The notes under the pieces: model-generated
Told to the model about the DNA's origin: nothing
The model's input: only the letters and a program-made list of their open reading frames with translations
The model's database searches: none
Part shown: one piece after another, positions 10,631 through 31,380 of the stretch
How positions within the stretch are numbered: the first letter of the stretch is position 1
Layout of the letters: each line of letters opens with the position of its first letter
NCBI RefSeq assembly: GCF_000499845.2
Contig: NC_023757.2
Location: forward strand, 5,056,118-5,120,117
DNA: 64,000 bases
Direction of reading: 5' to 3'
Source of the DNA: Phaseolus vulgaris
Lineage: Eukaryota > Streptophyta > Magnoliopsida > Fabales > Fabaceae
Position numbers and translations under genes: made by a program

Positions 10631-13600
10631 AGCTTATTAAGTAACGTAAAAGGTCTAGAAAGACAAACTTGTTTTGGAAAATGTCATATTTGTCTCTTGC
10701 ATTGTTGAACCTATGTGAAGTTATATGTTGTTTGCAATGATGCATCAACTACTCTGAAGAGCAATTGATGCTTGGTGCAACTACAATAATATAACATAAC
10801 ACAACACAATAGGTTTGGTCAAAAAGACATTGAGCTTTGATGTTGTTTTACACGTGTAAAGACCACTTAACAACCACACTTACATCTTTCTTGTGTTCTC
10901 TCAAGTCTCAATTTTCTTTGGCTCTCACTCTCTAGTGTAGAAGCCTTAAAAAATACTAGAAGGTTGGCCTAACTTAATTCTTGGAACCTTTCTCCTCCAA
11001 CACTTTAAAACTCATTCATTTTTATCCATTGTTAATCAATTCTTTTGTTGTCATGTCTTCTCCAATCTTTCAAAGCATTCCAAATCAAAGAACTTATGAA
11101 AGGAGCAAGGAGAACATCATCAGTTAGTAATTAGAGCTTCGATTTTCTTCAACAAAATAAAAAAGAGATGAGTTATTTGGTTGTTCTTGTTTTGTTCTTG
11201 TAGCCAAACCATATTGTGTTTATTCTTCATGTTCTTCTTTTGTTTGGTATGATTATACTCATTTTAATTGTTGTTGAGTTATCAGAGTTCAATTTTTGAT
11301 GTTTCATTGTACTCCTTGTTGAGTACACAACATAACCCATCAAGTTTTATGTTGATTTTCATTTTGGTTTAAATTTGGGTATTTTTGCTTGAGTGTTCTT
11401 AATGTTTTGATTAAGTTTTGTGTGCAACTAGGTTATGGTTTATGTTTCTACTCTTGTTTAATTTTTGTTTCAATTGTCTCAAAATTTTATGATTAGTAGT
11501 GTATCCAAGGTGTTTGTTCAAATGTTTCTATGAGTTGCACACAAAGTGTTTGTGAAAATGTCTCATGAAAAATTGATTGTATAAGCTTTTGGTGCATTTT
11601 TTGTTTTAGTTTTGTATTCTAAACTTACTATTTTCATTGTGTCTAGTAGTTTTGTTCTATTTCTTTAATTCAGTAGGTTTATGTCTTGCTGCTAAAATCA
11701 TGTAAAATTTCTCTGGATTGGAAAATTTATCGTGATAAAAATAATTTTCCAAATCAATCGAAATTGTATATCTAGACTCTTAAATATGCCATTGGTGTTG
11801 GGTAAAAAGGGCTCATCCTAATTCCAAATAGAAAATTCGTGATAAATCTGAAAAGTCAGGACGTTTAGTGTTGAAAATTAGGTTTGAACGAGAATTGTAG
11901 CTCTCGGTGTTTGATTTTCTTAAAATAATCCAATGATATGTTTGACTTGAAATTTTGAGAGAATGATTCTTGAGATGTTATCTATAACTGGTTAAAATTC
12001 CAAAACCAAATTTCATCCATAATATTTTACATAAATTTGGGAAGCCTTGATGCCATTCAAATTTTCTTTTCTTGATTTTATTTCTTGAAATATTGAAGAA
12101 GGGTGTGAACATTCTTGGAAGGAAGTTGAAGCAACTTTTCAACTGCATTTTCTAGGGTTTCTTGTGACTTTTTAGAGTGCCATCAAAGGAGAAGAAGAGA
12201 CTCAAAGAGAGCTAGAACGGTTGGGATTCAAAACACACCACAGATTGCACAAAAGGATCTAAAAAAGTGAAGGTTTTGAGTTAGCTATACCACTGAACAT
12301 TTAGTATATTCTTGAACATTTAATCTTCTATCTCGCTAAGTGTTGTTAAAATGTTTTAGACAATATCCATGAACAATTGCTTAATATTTTTATTTAGTGT
12401 AGAAGTCTAGAAGTGTGTCAATTTACTTTAATTGTCAATTTTAATAGAAACAACTAGTTTCATTTCAATGACATTTAATTGTTTTTACTATTTCTATTGA
12501 TACCACAAATTTGGAGTAGAATTCAAAAGTTATAGAAAGGATCAAGATTATAAATCTCAACATCAACACAAGTTTCAACAAAGTTCATGTTAGAGTTGAC
12601 AGTGTGGAACATCAATTTCATGACTCTCTTTTTTCATATATACAATTATAATATACTCTATTTAATTATGCACACACTTTATAGATAAACTTTTAACTTT
12701 CAAGGTTGGATTTCATAATATTCAAGAGAGATATAATTCCAAGACTTTGGGATGGTATTCATTGAATATAATCAATGGATCAATTATCAAATCTCCATTA
12801 AATTAAGAAAGATTTCCAACAAATTCGTATTGCATTACTGAACTGAATCTCTCAATTTCTAAAAAAAAATCCAAAACACCTAAAAGTTTTTAGTTCTTCA
12901 GTTATTGATTATGAACAGTCCTAAGAAAGATATTATTGTTACTTAAAATAAAATAAAATAAAATAATTATTTATAAATATACAGTATTGTTTAAATTATA
13001 ATAGTTGAAATCATTATTAAAAAGTTTGAAAATGGTCTAAAATATATATACATATATGCTAAAAGATGGAAATATAAATATCTACAAAGACGAAGTATGA
13101 ATACAATCTCTTATGGTAGTCTAAAAGAAGCACGTTCCGCATCTATAGGGTCACTTATGTATGAACATATAAATATTGTAGTTATGAAATAAAACACAAC
13201 ATACAAGTTAAGCTAATAGATTTAAATTCACTGTATTAAAATTATAACAACACACACAGTCAATACCAATTTTCTCATCAAAGGCCACAATTCATTTCTT
13301 TCCTAAGATACCAATAAATAAATCAACATAATTCCAAGATTTGATCACTTCCGAAAAATAAATATTAGGTATTTTCATCATAAGCTTGTTATGTGGTGCA
13401 TAATTATCTTATGACATAGGTGGACCAAATTACAATTAAATTGTGATATTTAGATTATTATTCTCTTAAGTCTTATAAGTTGAAAGCTCTTATAAGTTGA
13501 AAGTTCTTATATTCATTCTCTCAAAAGAAAAATATTCAAAATTGATGTTTGAAGGGAATATAGAAAATTGGGGATATCATAATAAAGTATGAGGATTAAA

Positions 13601-16600
13601 CCAAGACAAAAGGAAATAAACTCATCTTGTTTACTACACAACATGAATGAGAACATACAAACTATGTTTATTAAGTTTTGAACTATATCAAATGAATTGT
13701 TTTCTCAAGGTAAACTTATGATAATTATGGTTAAGATTTAAGAGACTTTTCTAAATAATGAAGACCACAAGTAACAATGTTCAAGACGTCGAAGGTATGA
13801 TTTAGATATTTTTAGAGTAAAATAGAATTGAAAATGCAAGATGGAAAAACAAAATACTAGAAAAATCAAAAGGTCAATTCCCATATTCAATATCCTCAGT
13901 TGCACAAACATGGTTGAACTGCAAAATTATGAATCGAATTAAAATATTATTCAATCTAATTCATATATAATTATCAAGAATCAATTAATTAATAATTTAA
14001 TTTCTAAAATAAAAAACACAAATTGATATCATAAAATGCAAATCCAAAATTATAGAAAAAAAAATAAACTCAAAGTGTTAAATCGTCGATATAAAATTTA
14101 ATTAAAATTCTTTAATCTTGATTTCGTTAATTGAATCTCAAATCTCCATAGATGAAATGAAGAAATAAGAATGCAGAAACAATTTAAAAATTGAAGGAAA
14201 AGGAAAATAAGAAAATTTCTAAAATTGAAAAACTAAACAAGTGATTCCTATGCGTGATTAGTGAACAATTAAGTTATATAAATCTAATTACAAAAATTGA
14301 AGATAAAACAAGAAAAATCAAATCCATGTGAATTTCTATACAAAAAAACAATAAATTTATCTCAATTTCCAAAAATCATAAAAAGAAGAATAAAACTTCA
14401 AATCTTGCAAACCATATATCCATTTAAAACCTTAAAAATATAGAATCAATTTAATTGGAATCAACCAATGATAATATTTATAGAAAAAGTTATAGCCAAA
14501 ATAGTATATCAAATATCAAATTAACTAAAAATGTAGAATTAAAAAAAGATATACATTGAACTCAATTTATTTAGACTAAAAGAAAATAATTTAAAAACTG
14601 AATAAAATATATTAAAAATGTTTTCAGTACAGTAGAGATATAAATGTGTACACAAAAATAAAAAATATATATAAGTTCAAGTAATTTAGTGATGGCAAGT
14701 AAAAGGAAATTAGAAACATTACACGGATAAAAAAAAGCATTACTAGTAAAAAGCATAAAGATTAGTAGAACTTTATTTACAATATTAGTTGTTCTTGTAT
14801 AACTGAGTTATGGAAATCCAATTCCCAAACCCAATTCTAATGGAACTTGGTTATTAAATATAAGGGATAAAGGGTAAGAAATGTTACCGTTTCTAGCAGA
14901 TATCCAGCCAAATATGTACAACTTTTAGTAAAACAAATATGATTTTAGATGCAGATTGATCTTCTAGAACATATCTATATTCATCCACCATCAAAGTTTA
15001 TGATGCAGCAATTCGATCATAGTTAAAAGGTGTTTTCGACTTACATTTTGAGTTTAGTAATAGTAATTCGATCATAGTCTTCAGGATATAGGGCACTGCA
15101 CCCATCTTTTGTCCTAATAAATCTAAACAAGTTAGGGACAAGCCTAAGAATGAAAGTTTTACAGTGATGATCATACCTTCAATTCCACTTTTAAGCATTC
15201 ACATCTGAGCAAACCATACACTTTTTTTATGAATTTACTTTACCAAAAATAATTTTATTGAAAACATGCGAACACCAAATAAACTGAAAACAGACCTGGC
15301 TGCAATTTCAAAGAAATAGTCCTCCATCAAATTACGAATTTCAGCATCAAAATATTACGACATTCAATTACCTAACCCGTTATACAGAGCACATGTAGAA
15401 ACACGGTTATTTCAAGAATTCTAGCATTTCAATACAAGAAGAAAAAAAAACTAACAATTTTAGGAGACCCATAGTTATATTGATAAGCACACAACTCGTC
15501 ACTATAGGTCCTTCCTTGAGAATCTAAATGATCGAAATCAATAGCAATATATGGGTTACCTTAAAGGCCAGAATGCCCTGAAGTTCGTAATGGAGACTAA
15601 GCAATCATCCCATTCAGCTCCGACAAATCACTTTAAAGAGAAGATGACAAATAGTAATAGTAATTGAGTATTACATATTACTTATCAAGAGCAAAACCAC
15701 AGCACCAGCATAACTTAAAAAAAGAAAGAAAGCATACAGAATTAAACAATTAGATCAAGAGTTGAATCTCCTCTACGCTTTTATAAAGGGAATTTTATGA
15801 TAAGCTTTAAGTCAATGATTCCAATCACAGGGAAATAACATATATATGGATTAAGAACAACTAAAGTAAGAACTCAAAAGCATAAACTATAAGAACATAA
15901 CCGAAATTAAGAACATAGGGATGACTATAAAAGAAGTTAACAAGAACATAAAATGAAATTAAGAACAAAATCAAAAAGTAAAAAAGGAGTAGACTTAGAT
16001 GGATGAAGAAACAAGACAGAGAAAAGGTGGAAGACACTTGAATGGATGAAGAAGTAAGACATGCCACTTGAGGTTGAAGTTCCATCTTCATCTTCAAGAT
16101 AAACATCAAGGAAGAATCACCACTTAACTTCTAAAAGTCAAAATAAGACTCAGAAAATAATCATTCTCACAAGTGCTCCATCTCTCAAGTTTTCATATAT
16201 GTCAAACCATGTTTGTACAAGAGATGTGCTCACTATTTATAAGTCTCCTATGGAAGTTATGACGATGAAAAGAAAAGGAAGGAAATCAAATTTAAAATTC
16301 CTAGACCTAGATCAATAATCAAGATTTAACCCATGCTTTCCATGTTTTGTATCGCATCTTTCATGTTTGCATCACATTGGTCATGCTTCCTTCCTTTCCT
16401 TTGCATCACTTGGCTGAAAACCATAATAATTAGGCTTGAATGAGTCCCAATTATAGCTTTATGTCTTCTTAATAGCTCACCTCAGGCCTTCTAGCTTCTT
16501 CTCCACTCTTCGGCGGCTTAAAGAAGCCCCAATTACAACCTACTTCCAATTACTATCGACACCTAAAATTACAACAAAATAAATCCTACAATTTTAAAAA

Positions 16601-18628
16601 AAAATTACAAGACAAATTACAAATAAAAGAAAATACAAAGTAAATTCTAATCCAAAAAAAAAAGATTCAAAGTAAATTTTATTAAAGAAATTTAAACAAA
16701 TATTTTATTTACTAATAAACATCTTTCTCATCCTTACACAAAAATAAAACCCAAAAGTAAAGCATATATAAATGGTACCCAAAACAGGAACAACAAGGCA
16801 CAAGTTCATGTGCTCTGGTCATCACCACATTTTTGGAAGCCATAAGCCCCAGAAGCTAATGGACAAGAGAGGGAATGGCAGAAATGGAACATCAGAAAAT
16901 GTGAGATGTAAGTTGTAACTAAGGAAATATTCATGCTAGCCAAATACAAGTTTGTTTAAAGATAACAAAAACAAATTTACATTATCTGTTTAGAATCACA
17001 ATATACATGAATTTTCTGCATCATTTACACATTATCAGGAAGAAGGAAAAAAACCTAACCTACCACGGTAATAGAAGTTTCTGTTATGTGAATGTATGGA
17101 GGAATGTCATTGACACAGCCTTAACTTTGCATATGAAAAGAGGTTGCCTTCATATTCTATTCCTTGCATTTACACTTTATCAATACCAAAAAAAAATAGT
17201 ATTTTAGAAAACTGAATTTATTTTCACTAGTACTGCAGGCATTAGTAAGTTGTTAACCACTTAGATAGTGGTTATCACGAAGTACTGAACTCAGTAAACA
17301 GGATACACAAAAGGAACGTGAAAACCTTCTATAACCAGAACTGCATAGCATGAAAAACATCGTAAGAGCATATCAAAACTTTCCTCTCTGCACCCATTCG
17401 ACACAATACCACCTACATTTAATTAATAGTTTAACAGACTGTAATCACTGCTTTACATGCTGTGCTGGTTGTCTTGTCTCCCTTACTTACTTTCACTGAT
17501 CTTGTTCCCCTATTCTCCTCTACTTTAATAACTGATTGGTGGTTTCGCTTTAATGCCAAACCCTTCATTGTATTTATATATATTCTATAATTCAACTCAG
17601 TACCTTTGCTATTATGATAATTAGATACAGAAACCCATTCCTGTATTTGGGTGTAGCTAGTGCTAAGAAATAATATCACACCAACTTTTAGACAGTTCCA
17701 CTAAGGAGCAAACTTCGACCTGACAGGCTTTTCCGAGGATGTCAATCAAAACTAAAGTCTTCAGCAACTCAAGTTGTTCATCATGGGAAAGAGAAAGAAA
17801 TTATTCGAGAGAAATAACTGTCATATATTCGTATCACAATTATATGCAGTATTGAACAGAATCAAATACAACACGATAGGCCAAGCTCTGAATTAGGCCG
17901 TTATAATTCTTTAATTATAACCTGCTACAAGGACCCTGTTTTTCTACTACTTGTTGAATTTTGACATAAAAGAAAAGGGGGAAGAGAACAGATGCTTAGA
18001 TACTGATTTTTGTATATTGATGATTATTAGTGAGTACCTATTTTAACGAAATAAAATAGAATGTTATGATTGTAGTATGTAGTAGTTTGCAATTTTAAAA
18101 GTCCTAAAATATAAGCTAACAGGTATTTATTTAAGTATTAATGCAAATTTCCCTCTGTATTCTCCAAATATAAAAAAATAAGACAATGCGGTATGTGCAT
18201 TCAGGGAAAATTAATGGAATGTGTCTCTGTATGAGCGTAATTTTTCTTTAACAAAATTATTGTAAATTATGGGAAATATAATTAAAGAGTAGCTTCTAAA
18301 ACTAATCCATCGTAGGTAAACTTAACAAATTCACATGCTCCTCCCCGTGTGTCAAGACAAAAGTAGACAGCAAGTTAATACCATTAGGGGTTCATGGCAA
18401 CACAAAGCTGAAAACAACACGATTAGAAGTCAGAAGCATCAAAATAGCCATAGAAACTATACTCAAACTGCTGTTTACACCAACACTCAATCAGAAACAC
18501 TGCTGGAAACTTCAATGAAATAATTATAATCTAGCAATAAGTGAAATTTGGTATGTTGTGTGTATGAAGGTATATCTGGATAAAGAGACCATCATTACAG
18601 GGAAAGATGAGAAAGGAATCAAACTTAT
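10631..18628. other. Long AT-rich intergenic region without a convincing gene
   Basis: Eight kilobases of mostly A+T-rich DNA. Open frames are short and show no family resemblance. Exon-like remnants near 15.0-15.6 kb are listed separately. Nothing else is supported. Confidence 0.5.
15045..15143 (-). pseudogene. Orphan exon-like segment, family not recognised
   Basis: On the minus strand a cttag acceptor precedes 99 bp, which end at a strong GTAAGT donor. In one frame it reads LVPNLFRFIRTKDGCSALYP followed by EDYDRITITKLK, with a protein-like composition. A second minus-strand segment near 15558-15625 reads GAEWDDCLVSITNFRAFWPL before a GTAACC donor-like site. I cannot name the family or link the pieces into a gene. 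They could be gene remnants or chance. Confidence 0.3.
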
Positions 18629-18864
18629 TGTTGCATAATCAGGAGAATTATGTTATAATTAAGTGCAGATTCTATTTTATATTTATTAGGACAGATTTGT
18701 TAGTGATTTGATTTGATTTGTACAGCTTTAAACACTCATTATTTCTGGCTTTCATTGCCTATTATTTCTTTCTTTAATTAGGTTGTAAAACAGTCTATAA
18801 ATAGAGACTGTAATCACATTTGTAAAATATCTCAGAAATATATTTCACTTATTTCTTTCCACTT
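18629..18864 (+). repeat. 5' LTR of gag-less Copia
   Basis: Starts TGTTGCATAATC and ends around tttccactt. A TATA-like ctataaatagag lies near 18797. The exact right end is uncertain by 3 bases (a canonical CA end would be 18861) because the following ctt is shared by both copies. Confidence 0.9.
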
Positions 18865-18875
18865 GGTATCAGAGC
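18864..18875 (+). promoter_or_regulatory. Primer binding site (initiator tRNA-Met type)
   Basis: tggtatcagagc sits directly after the 5' LTR and is the usual minus-strand DNA primer site of plant Copia elements. Confidence 0.85.
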
Positions 18876-18915
18876 TCCTGATCTAGGAGACTCTGCTTCC
18901 GCAAATTTTTTTTTA

Positions 18916-19160
18916 GCCTTCATTGCTGTAATCATTTTCCTTGACAGCCTTCATTGCTGCAATTATTTGTTGGACAGCCTTCATTGCTGCAACTTTCTAT
19001 TTTCCTTATCCTTTCTCCATTGACCACCACCACCACCTTGCACCATTGACCACCACCGACCACCACTGCCGTCGCTCGCCGGAAACTGCACCGCTCGCCG
19101 GAACTGCCACTGCTCGCCGGAAACCGCCGCTGGCCGCCTGAAACCGCCACCGGAAAATTT
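18916..19160 (+). repeat. Short-repeat leader of the Copia element
   Basis: Three copies of an agccttcattgctg unit (about 18917, 18946, 18975) are followed by a GC-rich stretch of repeated ccaccac and gctcgccgga motifs. It occupies the place where gag would normally begin. It has no open frame related to gag. Confidence 0.65.
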
Positions 19161-19241
19161 TTCCGGCAGATTTTTTTTCCTGTGTGTGTGAACAGGATCA
19201 AATTTTGCCAATCTGAAAAACTCAGTTGGTTTTGAACTCTC

Positions 19242-20336
19242 ATGGACTCCCTTAGTAAGCCATCTAGCTATTGTTCCTTTACTATGAGTGGTAAGAGTTC
19301 TAGTTTTTTATCCTTTAATGCTTCTAGTACTGAAAATATCTGGATTATAGACTCTGGTGCTACTGATCATATGACACCTCATTCCTCTTCTTTTTCATCC
19401 TACACTACTTTATCCGGTAAGCCATATATTACTATTGCTAATGGTTCCACTACCCCCATTAATGGTCGTGGTAACATTCACCTTCAACCTTCATTTCCTT
19501 TAAAAAATGTGCTTCATGTTCCCAAACTATCCAATAACCTCTTGTCTATTCAAAAGATTACCCAAGATTTAAATTGTACAGTGGTATTTTTCCCTTCCCA
19601 TTGTGTTTTTCAGGATCTTGTCACGGGGAAGACTATTGGAATTGCTAAAGAGCAGGGCGGGTTATATTATTTACAGCATGAAGAAAGTAAAAAGGGTGCT
19701 AGACTACAGGCACACACTTCTAATCTTCAGCAAGGTCGTGAATCTTGGTCATCCTCTCAGATATGGCTTCAACACAGACGTCTTGGTCATCCTCCATTTA
19801 GTACCCTAAAGTCCTTATTTCCTGTTTTATTTACAAAAGTGTCTGCTGAGTCATTTCATTGTGATGTTTGTCAGTTTGCTAAACACCATCGGACAACTTT
19901 TCCTCCCAATGGTAATAAAAGTTCTAAACCTTTTGATCTTATTCATTCAGATGTATGGGGACCTTCACCTATTCCTAATATCTCGGGTACAAAATGGTTT
20001 GTTTCATTTATTGATGATTGTACTCGGGTTACTTGGTTATTTCTCATGAAAGATAAGTCTGAAGTTTTTCACTTGTTTGTAAAGTTTTACAGAATGATTC
20101 AAACACAATTTGAAAGTTCAATTAAGAGATTGCGTTCTGATAATGGAAGAGAATATGTGAACCAAAACCTTTCCAAGTTCCTTGAGGAAAATGGAGTTGT
20201 TCATGAATTAACCTGTGTGGACACTCCTCAACAAAATGGGGTTGCTGAAAGGAAAAATCGTCATCTCCTTGAGGTTACTCGAGCTTTACTTTTCCAAACA
20301 TCTGTTCCTAGATCTTACTGGGGGAAGCAGTCCTGA
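19242..20336 (+). pseudogene. Copia pol, first part: protease and integrase
   Basis: The frame starts with ATG at 19242 and reads the aspartic protease active-site string IWIIDSGATDHM at about residues 32-43. A GAG-pre-integrase segment follows with HRRLGHP and an HCDVCQFAKHH zinc finger. The integrase catalytic core comes next, with DLIHSDVWGP, FIDDCTRVTWLFLMK, SDNGREY and PQQNGVAERKNR. The frame stops at 20336, where one base is missing from a G run, just after the PRSYWG motif. The rest of pol continues in another frame from 20348. Such pol proteins are normally cut from a single polyprotein, so the break disables RT expression. Confidence 0.88.
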
Positions 20337-20347
20337 CTGCCACTTAT

Positions 20348-22597
20348 TTGATTAATAGATTACCCTCTCGGGTTCTAGAGGGTGTTACTCCTATTCAGGT
20401 TATGACCACATTCTATCCTTCTATTCCCATGTTGAATAGTCTTCAGAATCGTGTCTTTGGTTGTCCTGCTTTTGTCCATGTTCATAGTCCTAATCGGGGT
20501 AAGTTAGATCCTCGTGCCATCAAATGTGTCTTCATCGGTTATGCCCCCTACAAAAAGGGGTACAAATGTTATCATCCTCAAAGTCGTAAAGTTTATATTT
20601 CCAAAGATGTCACCTTCCATGAAACAGAGTCTTTCTTTCCTAGTTCTCAGCTTCAGGGGGAGAGTATTCAAGAAGCTGAGGACCTTGAGTTGCCACCTTT
20701 TCCTTTGTTACAGGATTTCGTTCTTAGGAAGGATGACAAAGACCCTGCACCAACATCATTACCAGAGAAGAATAATGAAGACAAATATTTTGGAAAACAA
20801 TATCAGCGAAGGCAACAAGAACCCGTCCTGGTCGAACAGCAACTTCAATTGTCTGAACCGGAGGTAAGAACTCATACCAGTGAGACTCTTGAGGACACCT
20901 TAAATACTGCTTTTGAACCTAACCTAAATGATTTACCTATTGCCTTGAGAAAAGAAAAAAGATCTTGTGCCAAATATCCTATATCCCAATTTGTGTCTAC
21001 AGAAAAACTTTCTATGCAGCACCAGAGTTTTCTTTCAGCTATTGATTCTATCAAAATCCCTACATCGGTACAAGAAGCCTTAAAAGATGATAACTGGATT
21101 CGAGCCATGAATGAAGAAATGAGCGCGTTAGAAAGGAATGAGACTTGGGAGATTGTAGAGAGACCAAAAGATAAGAAAGCAGTGGGTTGTAGGTGGATAT
21201 ACACAGTTAAGTATAAGTCTGATGGCACACTGGATCGGTATAAAGCAAGGTTGGTTGCAAAAGGGTACACTCAAACCTATGGGATCGATTATGAGGAGAC
21301 TTTTGCTCCAGTGGCAAAAATGAATACCGTCAGGATTATTCTCTCCCTGGCGGCACACTTTGGTTGGGCAATGCATCAATTTGATGTTAAAAATGCCTTC
21401 TTGCATGGAAGCTTGGAGGAAGAAGTATACATGGAGATTCCACCTGGGTATGGTATTGTTAATGAAGGGAATAAGGCGTGCAGACTTAAGAAGGCCCTAT
21501 ATGGTCTTAAACAATCACCTCGTGCTTGGTTTGGAAGGTTTACTCAAGCTATGGTATCTTTGGGGTACCGACAAAGCCAAGGTGACCATACTCTGTTTAT
21601 AAAACATTCTCAGAATGGTAAACTCACTCTACTTTTGGTCTATGTAGATGATATGATTATTACAGGTGATGATGAGATTGAAAAACAAAATTTGAGGGAG
21701 AGACTAGCTGCTCAATTTGAAATGAAGGATCTTGGGAAGCTGAAGTACTTCCTTGGGATAGAGGTTGCTTACTCGAGACAGGGCATCTTTATTTCTCAAA
21801 GGAAATACATCCTTGATCTTCTCAAAGAGATTGGTAAGTTGGGTTGTAAGCCCACTGGAGTGCCAATAGAGCAAAATCATAGGATTGGGAATGATGAGGA
21901 AAACCCAAAAGTGGAGAAGACACAATATCAAAGACTTGTGGGAAAACTCATTTATCTTTCACACACTAGGCCAGATATAGCCTATGCAGTTAGTGTGGTT
22001 AGTCAATTTATGCATGATCCAAGAGAAAGACACTTGCAAGCAGTAGATAAAATTATTCAGTACTTAAAAGCCTCTCCAGGAAAAGGATTGCTATTCAAAA
22101 AGGGGGAAAACTTATCCATGAAAGTATATACTGATGCTGACTATGCAGGATCGATTGTTGATAGGAGATCCACCACAGGCTACTGCATGTTCTTGGGTGG
22201 AAATCTGGTGACATGGAGGAGCAAGAAGCAAAATGTAGTTGCAAGATCAAGTGCAGAGGCAGAATTTAGAGCCATGGCTCAAGGGGTGTGTGAACTCTTA
22301 TGGATGAAGATCATACTTGATGACCTAAAAATAAAATATGAAGCTCCTATGAGTTTGGCATGTGATAATAAGTCCGCTATCAGTATTGCACACAATCCGG
22401 TTCAACATGATCGAACAAAGCACGTAGAGATAGACCGACACTTTATTAAAGAAAAGTTGGATGATGGTCTTATAGCCACTGAGTACATCCCTTCAAGACT
22501 CCAATTGGCAGATATGTTTACTAAGGGACTTCCCGCAAAACAATTCGAAGATCTTACTTGCAAGTTGGGAATGATAGATATACATTCACCAACTTGA
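20348..22597 (+). pseudogene. Copia pol, second part: integrase tail, reverse transcriptase, RNase H
   Basis: An uninterrupted frame of 749 codons. It opens in the integrase C-terminus (INRLPSRVLEGVTP, GCPAFVHVH). It then shows the Copia RT domain with WEIVERPKDKKAVGCRWIYT, KARLVAKGYTQ, FDVKNAFLHG and the catalytic YVDDMIITG. It ends in RNase H with TDADYAGS, STTGYCMFLGG, ARSSAEAEFRAMAQG and DNKSAISIAHNPV, plus the closing ADMFTKGLP motif. It is intact from its first codon to the stop at 22597, eight bases before the right LTR. It is split from the protease/integrase part only by the one-base break near 20334. Confidence 0.9.
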
Positions 22598-22604
22598 GGG
22601 GGAG

Positions 22605-22840
22605 TGTTGCATAATCAGGAGAATTATGTTATAATTAAGTGCAGATTCTATTTTATATTTATTAGGACAGATTTGTTAGTGATTTGATTTGATTTGTACA
22701 GCTTTAAACACTCATTATTTCTGGCTTTCATTGCCTATTATTTCTTTCTTTAATTAGGTTGTAAAACAGTCTATAAATAGAGACTGTAATCACATTTGTA
22801 AAATATCTCAGAAATATATTTCACTTATTTCTTTCCACTT
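22605..22840 (+). repeat. 3' LTR of gag-less Copia
   Basis: Same length as and apparently identical to 18629-18864. It is preceded by the polypurine tract ttgagggggag (about 22594-22604). Confidence 0.92.
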
Positions 22841-24072
22841 TATAAACATACTTACAAAAATTGCAGGACCAATGGTACCTAAAAAAGTAAAAACCAATCT
22901 TGATGCTTTAGTTAAATAGTAGCGTCAGTCAACTTTATCCTATTCCACAAGCTTAACCCAAAAAGTTTCTGAATTGAATTACTCACTGAGATTAGAACTT
23001 GCTTCAAGAATACAGCCAAACACCTCCAATGGAATGCCTCCCGAATGACAGCCATGAATAAGATGCAATGATAGTTCATTAGCACAAGCAATAAAGGAAA
23101 ATTTAAGAACACAAATGTAAAAAACCAAATATCAAACTTTATGATGGAAACAAAAGATAAACTATAATTTTAACACAAAATGTCGACATACAGCCTGATT
23201 CAAGCCACGACAGCAACACTCAAAAAGCAGAAAAAAGTAAACATGGAAAAGGTCCAAATATCACCCCAATCCATTCCCCTAACTAAGCTACCTAGATTTA
23301 AATAGAAAATAGTACTCTCACAAGACCATTGAATTTCATCGGGACTCAGAAAAAGATCATTTAAACTCAAATTATTCCCCTAAATAATACACGGCAACTA
23401 TCCTATTTGAAATGAAAGAAAGAAAATGAATTGGATACCATAAATTACTATTGCTTCAAATTAATCTCCCAATAAACAAGCCAAGGTACCTTCTACTGAG
23501 CCTTTTAAGCATCTAACCACGGGAGGGTGCCCAAACCATTGGCAGGTCTCCTGAATGAAAAACTAAATTAGAATCTCTTAAATTCAAACAGATTTGGAAA
23601 CCAAAAATATGTTGGAACCAGATCTAAAAGAAGAAAGGGAGGAAAAAAAAACCAGTCTATCATCTGCAAAGGATCATCATAAAACCACAAAGTTACAATT
23701 AATGTGAAATTGAATTTCTCATAATAAACTTTCAATGGACTTAATTGCAAAAGCAATGTTCAAAGTACAAACATCTATACTAGTAAAACTATTAAAGATT
23801 TCACAATGGCCACACAAGAAGGAAGAAACCGCCTTTGGCGTGTTATCTTACAATAGAAAGAGTACTTTCCACTGAAAGAACTGCCAGTGAAGTGTTCACT
23901 CTGACCAGACATCACCCTTTTTCACTTCAACAGACCAACAACTGTGCTGGATACCTCTTGGGCCGTACAGAGAACATAAATAATGCCAAATAATTAGAAT
24001 CTAAATATAAATTGAAACACTATCTACAGATATCAGTGAACATCATTTTGGGAGTCAAAATCAGCACATTGT
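22841..24072. other. Downstream flank of PRP4K, presumably including its 3' UTR
   Basis: No coding gene is recognised. The segment directly left of 24073 should hold the PRP4K 3' UTR and poly(A) site, but the transcript end cannot be placed from sequence alone. Confidence 0.4.

Positions 24073-31380
<7,308 letters not shown>

Larger units (their letters stand above)
18629..22840 (+). mobile_element. Young Ty1-copia retrotransposon lacking gag
   Basis: Two 236-bp LTRs (18629-18864 and 22605-22840) look identical base for base, so insertion is recent. A tRNA-Met-type primer site (tggtatcagagc) follows the left LTR and a polypurine tract (gagggggag) precedes the right one. Between them lies pol in the Copia order: protease, integrase, RT, RNase H. 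The 377 bp between left LTR and pol hold only a repetitive GC-rich leader with no gag domain or zinc knuckle. Flanking duplication is imperfect (cttat on the left, ctttat on the right). Confidence 0.93.

Noticed and set aside
15861..16109. 82-codon hydrophobic minus-strand frame
   Set aside because: Low-complexity Phe/Leu-rich composition in AT-rich DNA; no supporting motif.
18932..19243. Minus-strand frames over the Copia leader
   Set aside because: Antisense to a GC-rich short-repeat leader; no domain.
19242..22597. Intact autonomous Copia polyprotein
   Set aside because: gag is missing and a one-base deletion near 20334 splits integrase from RT.
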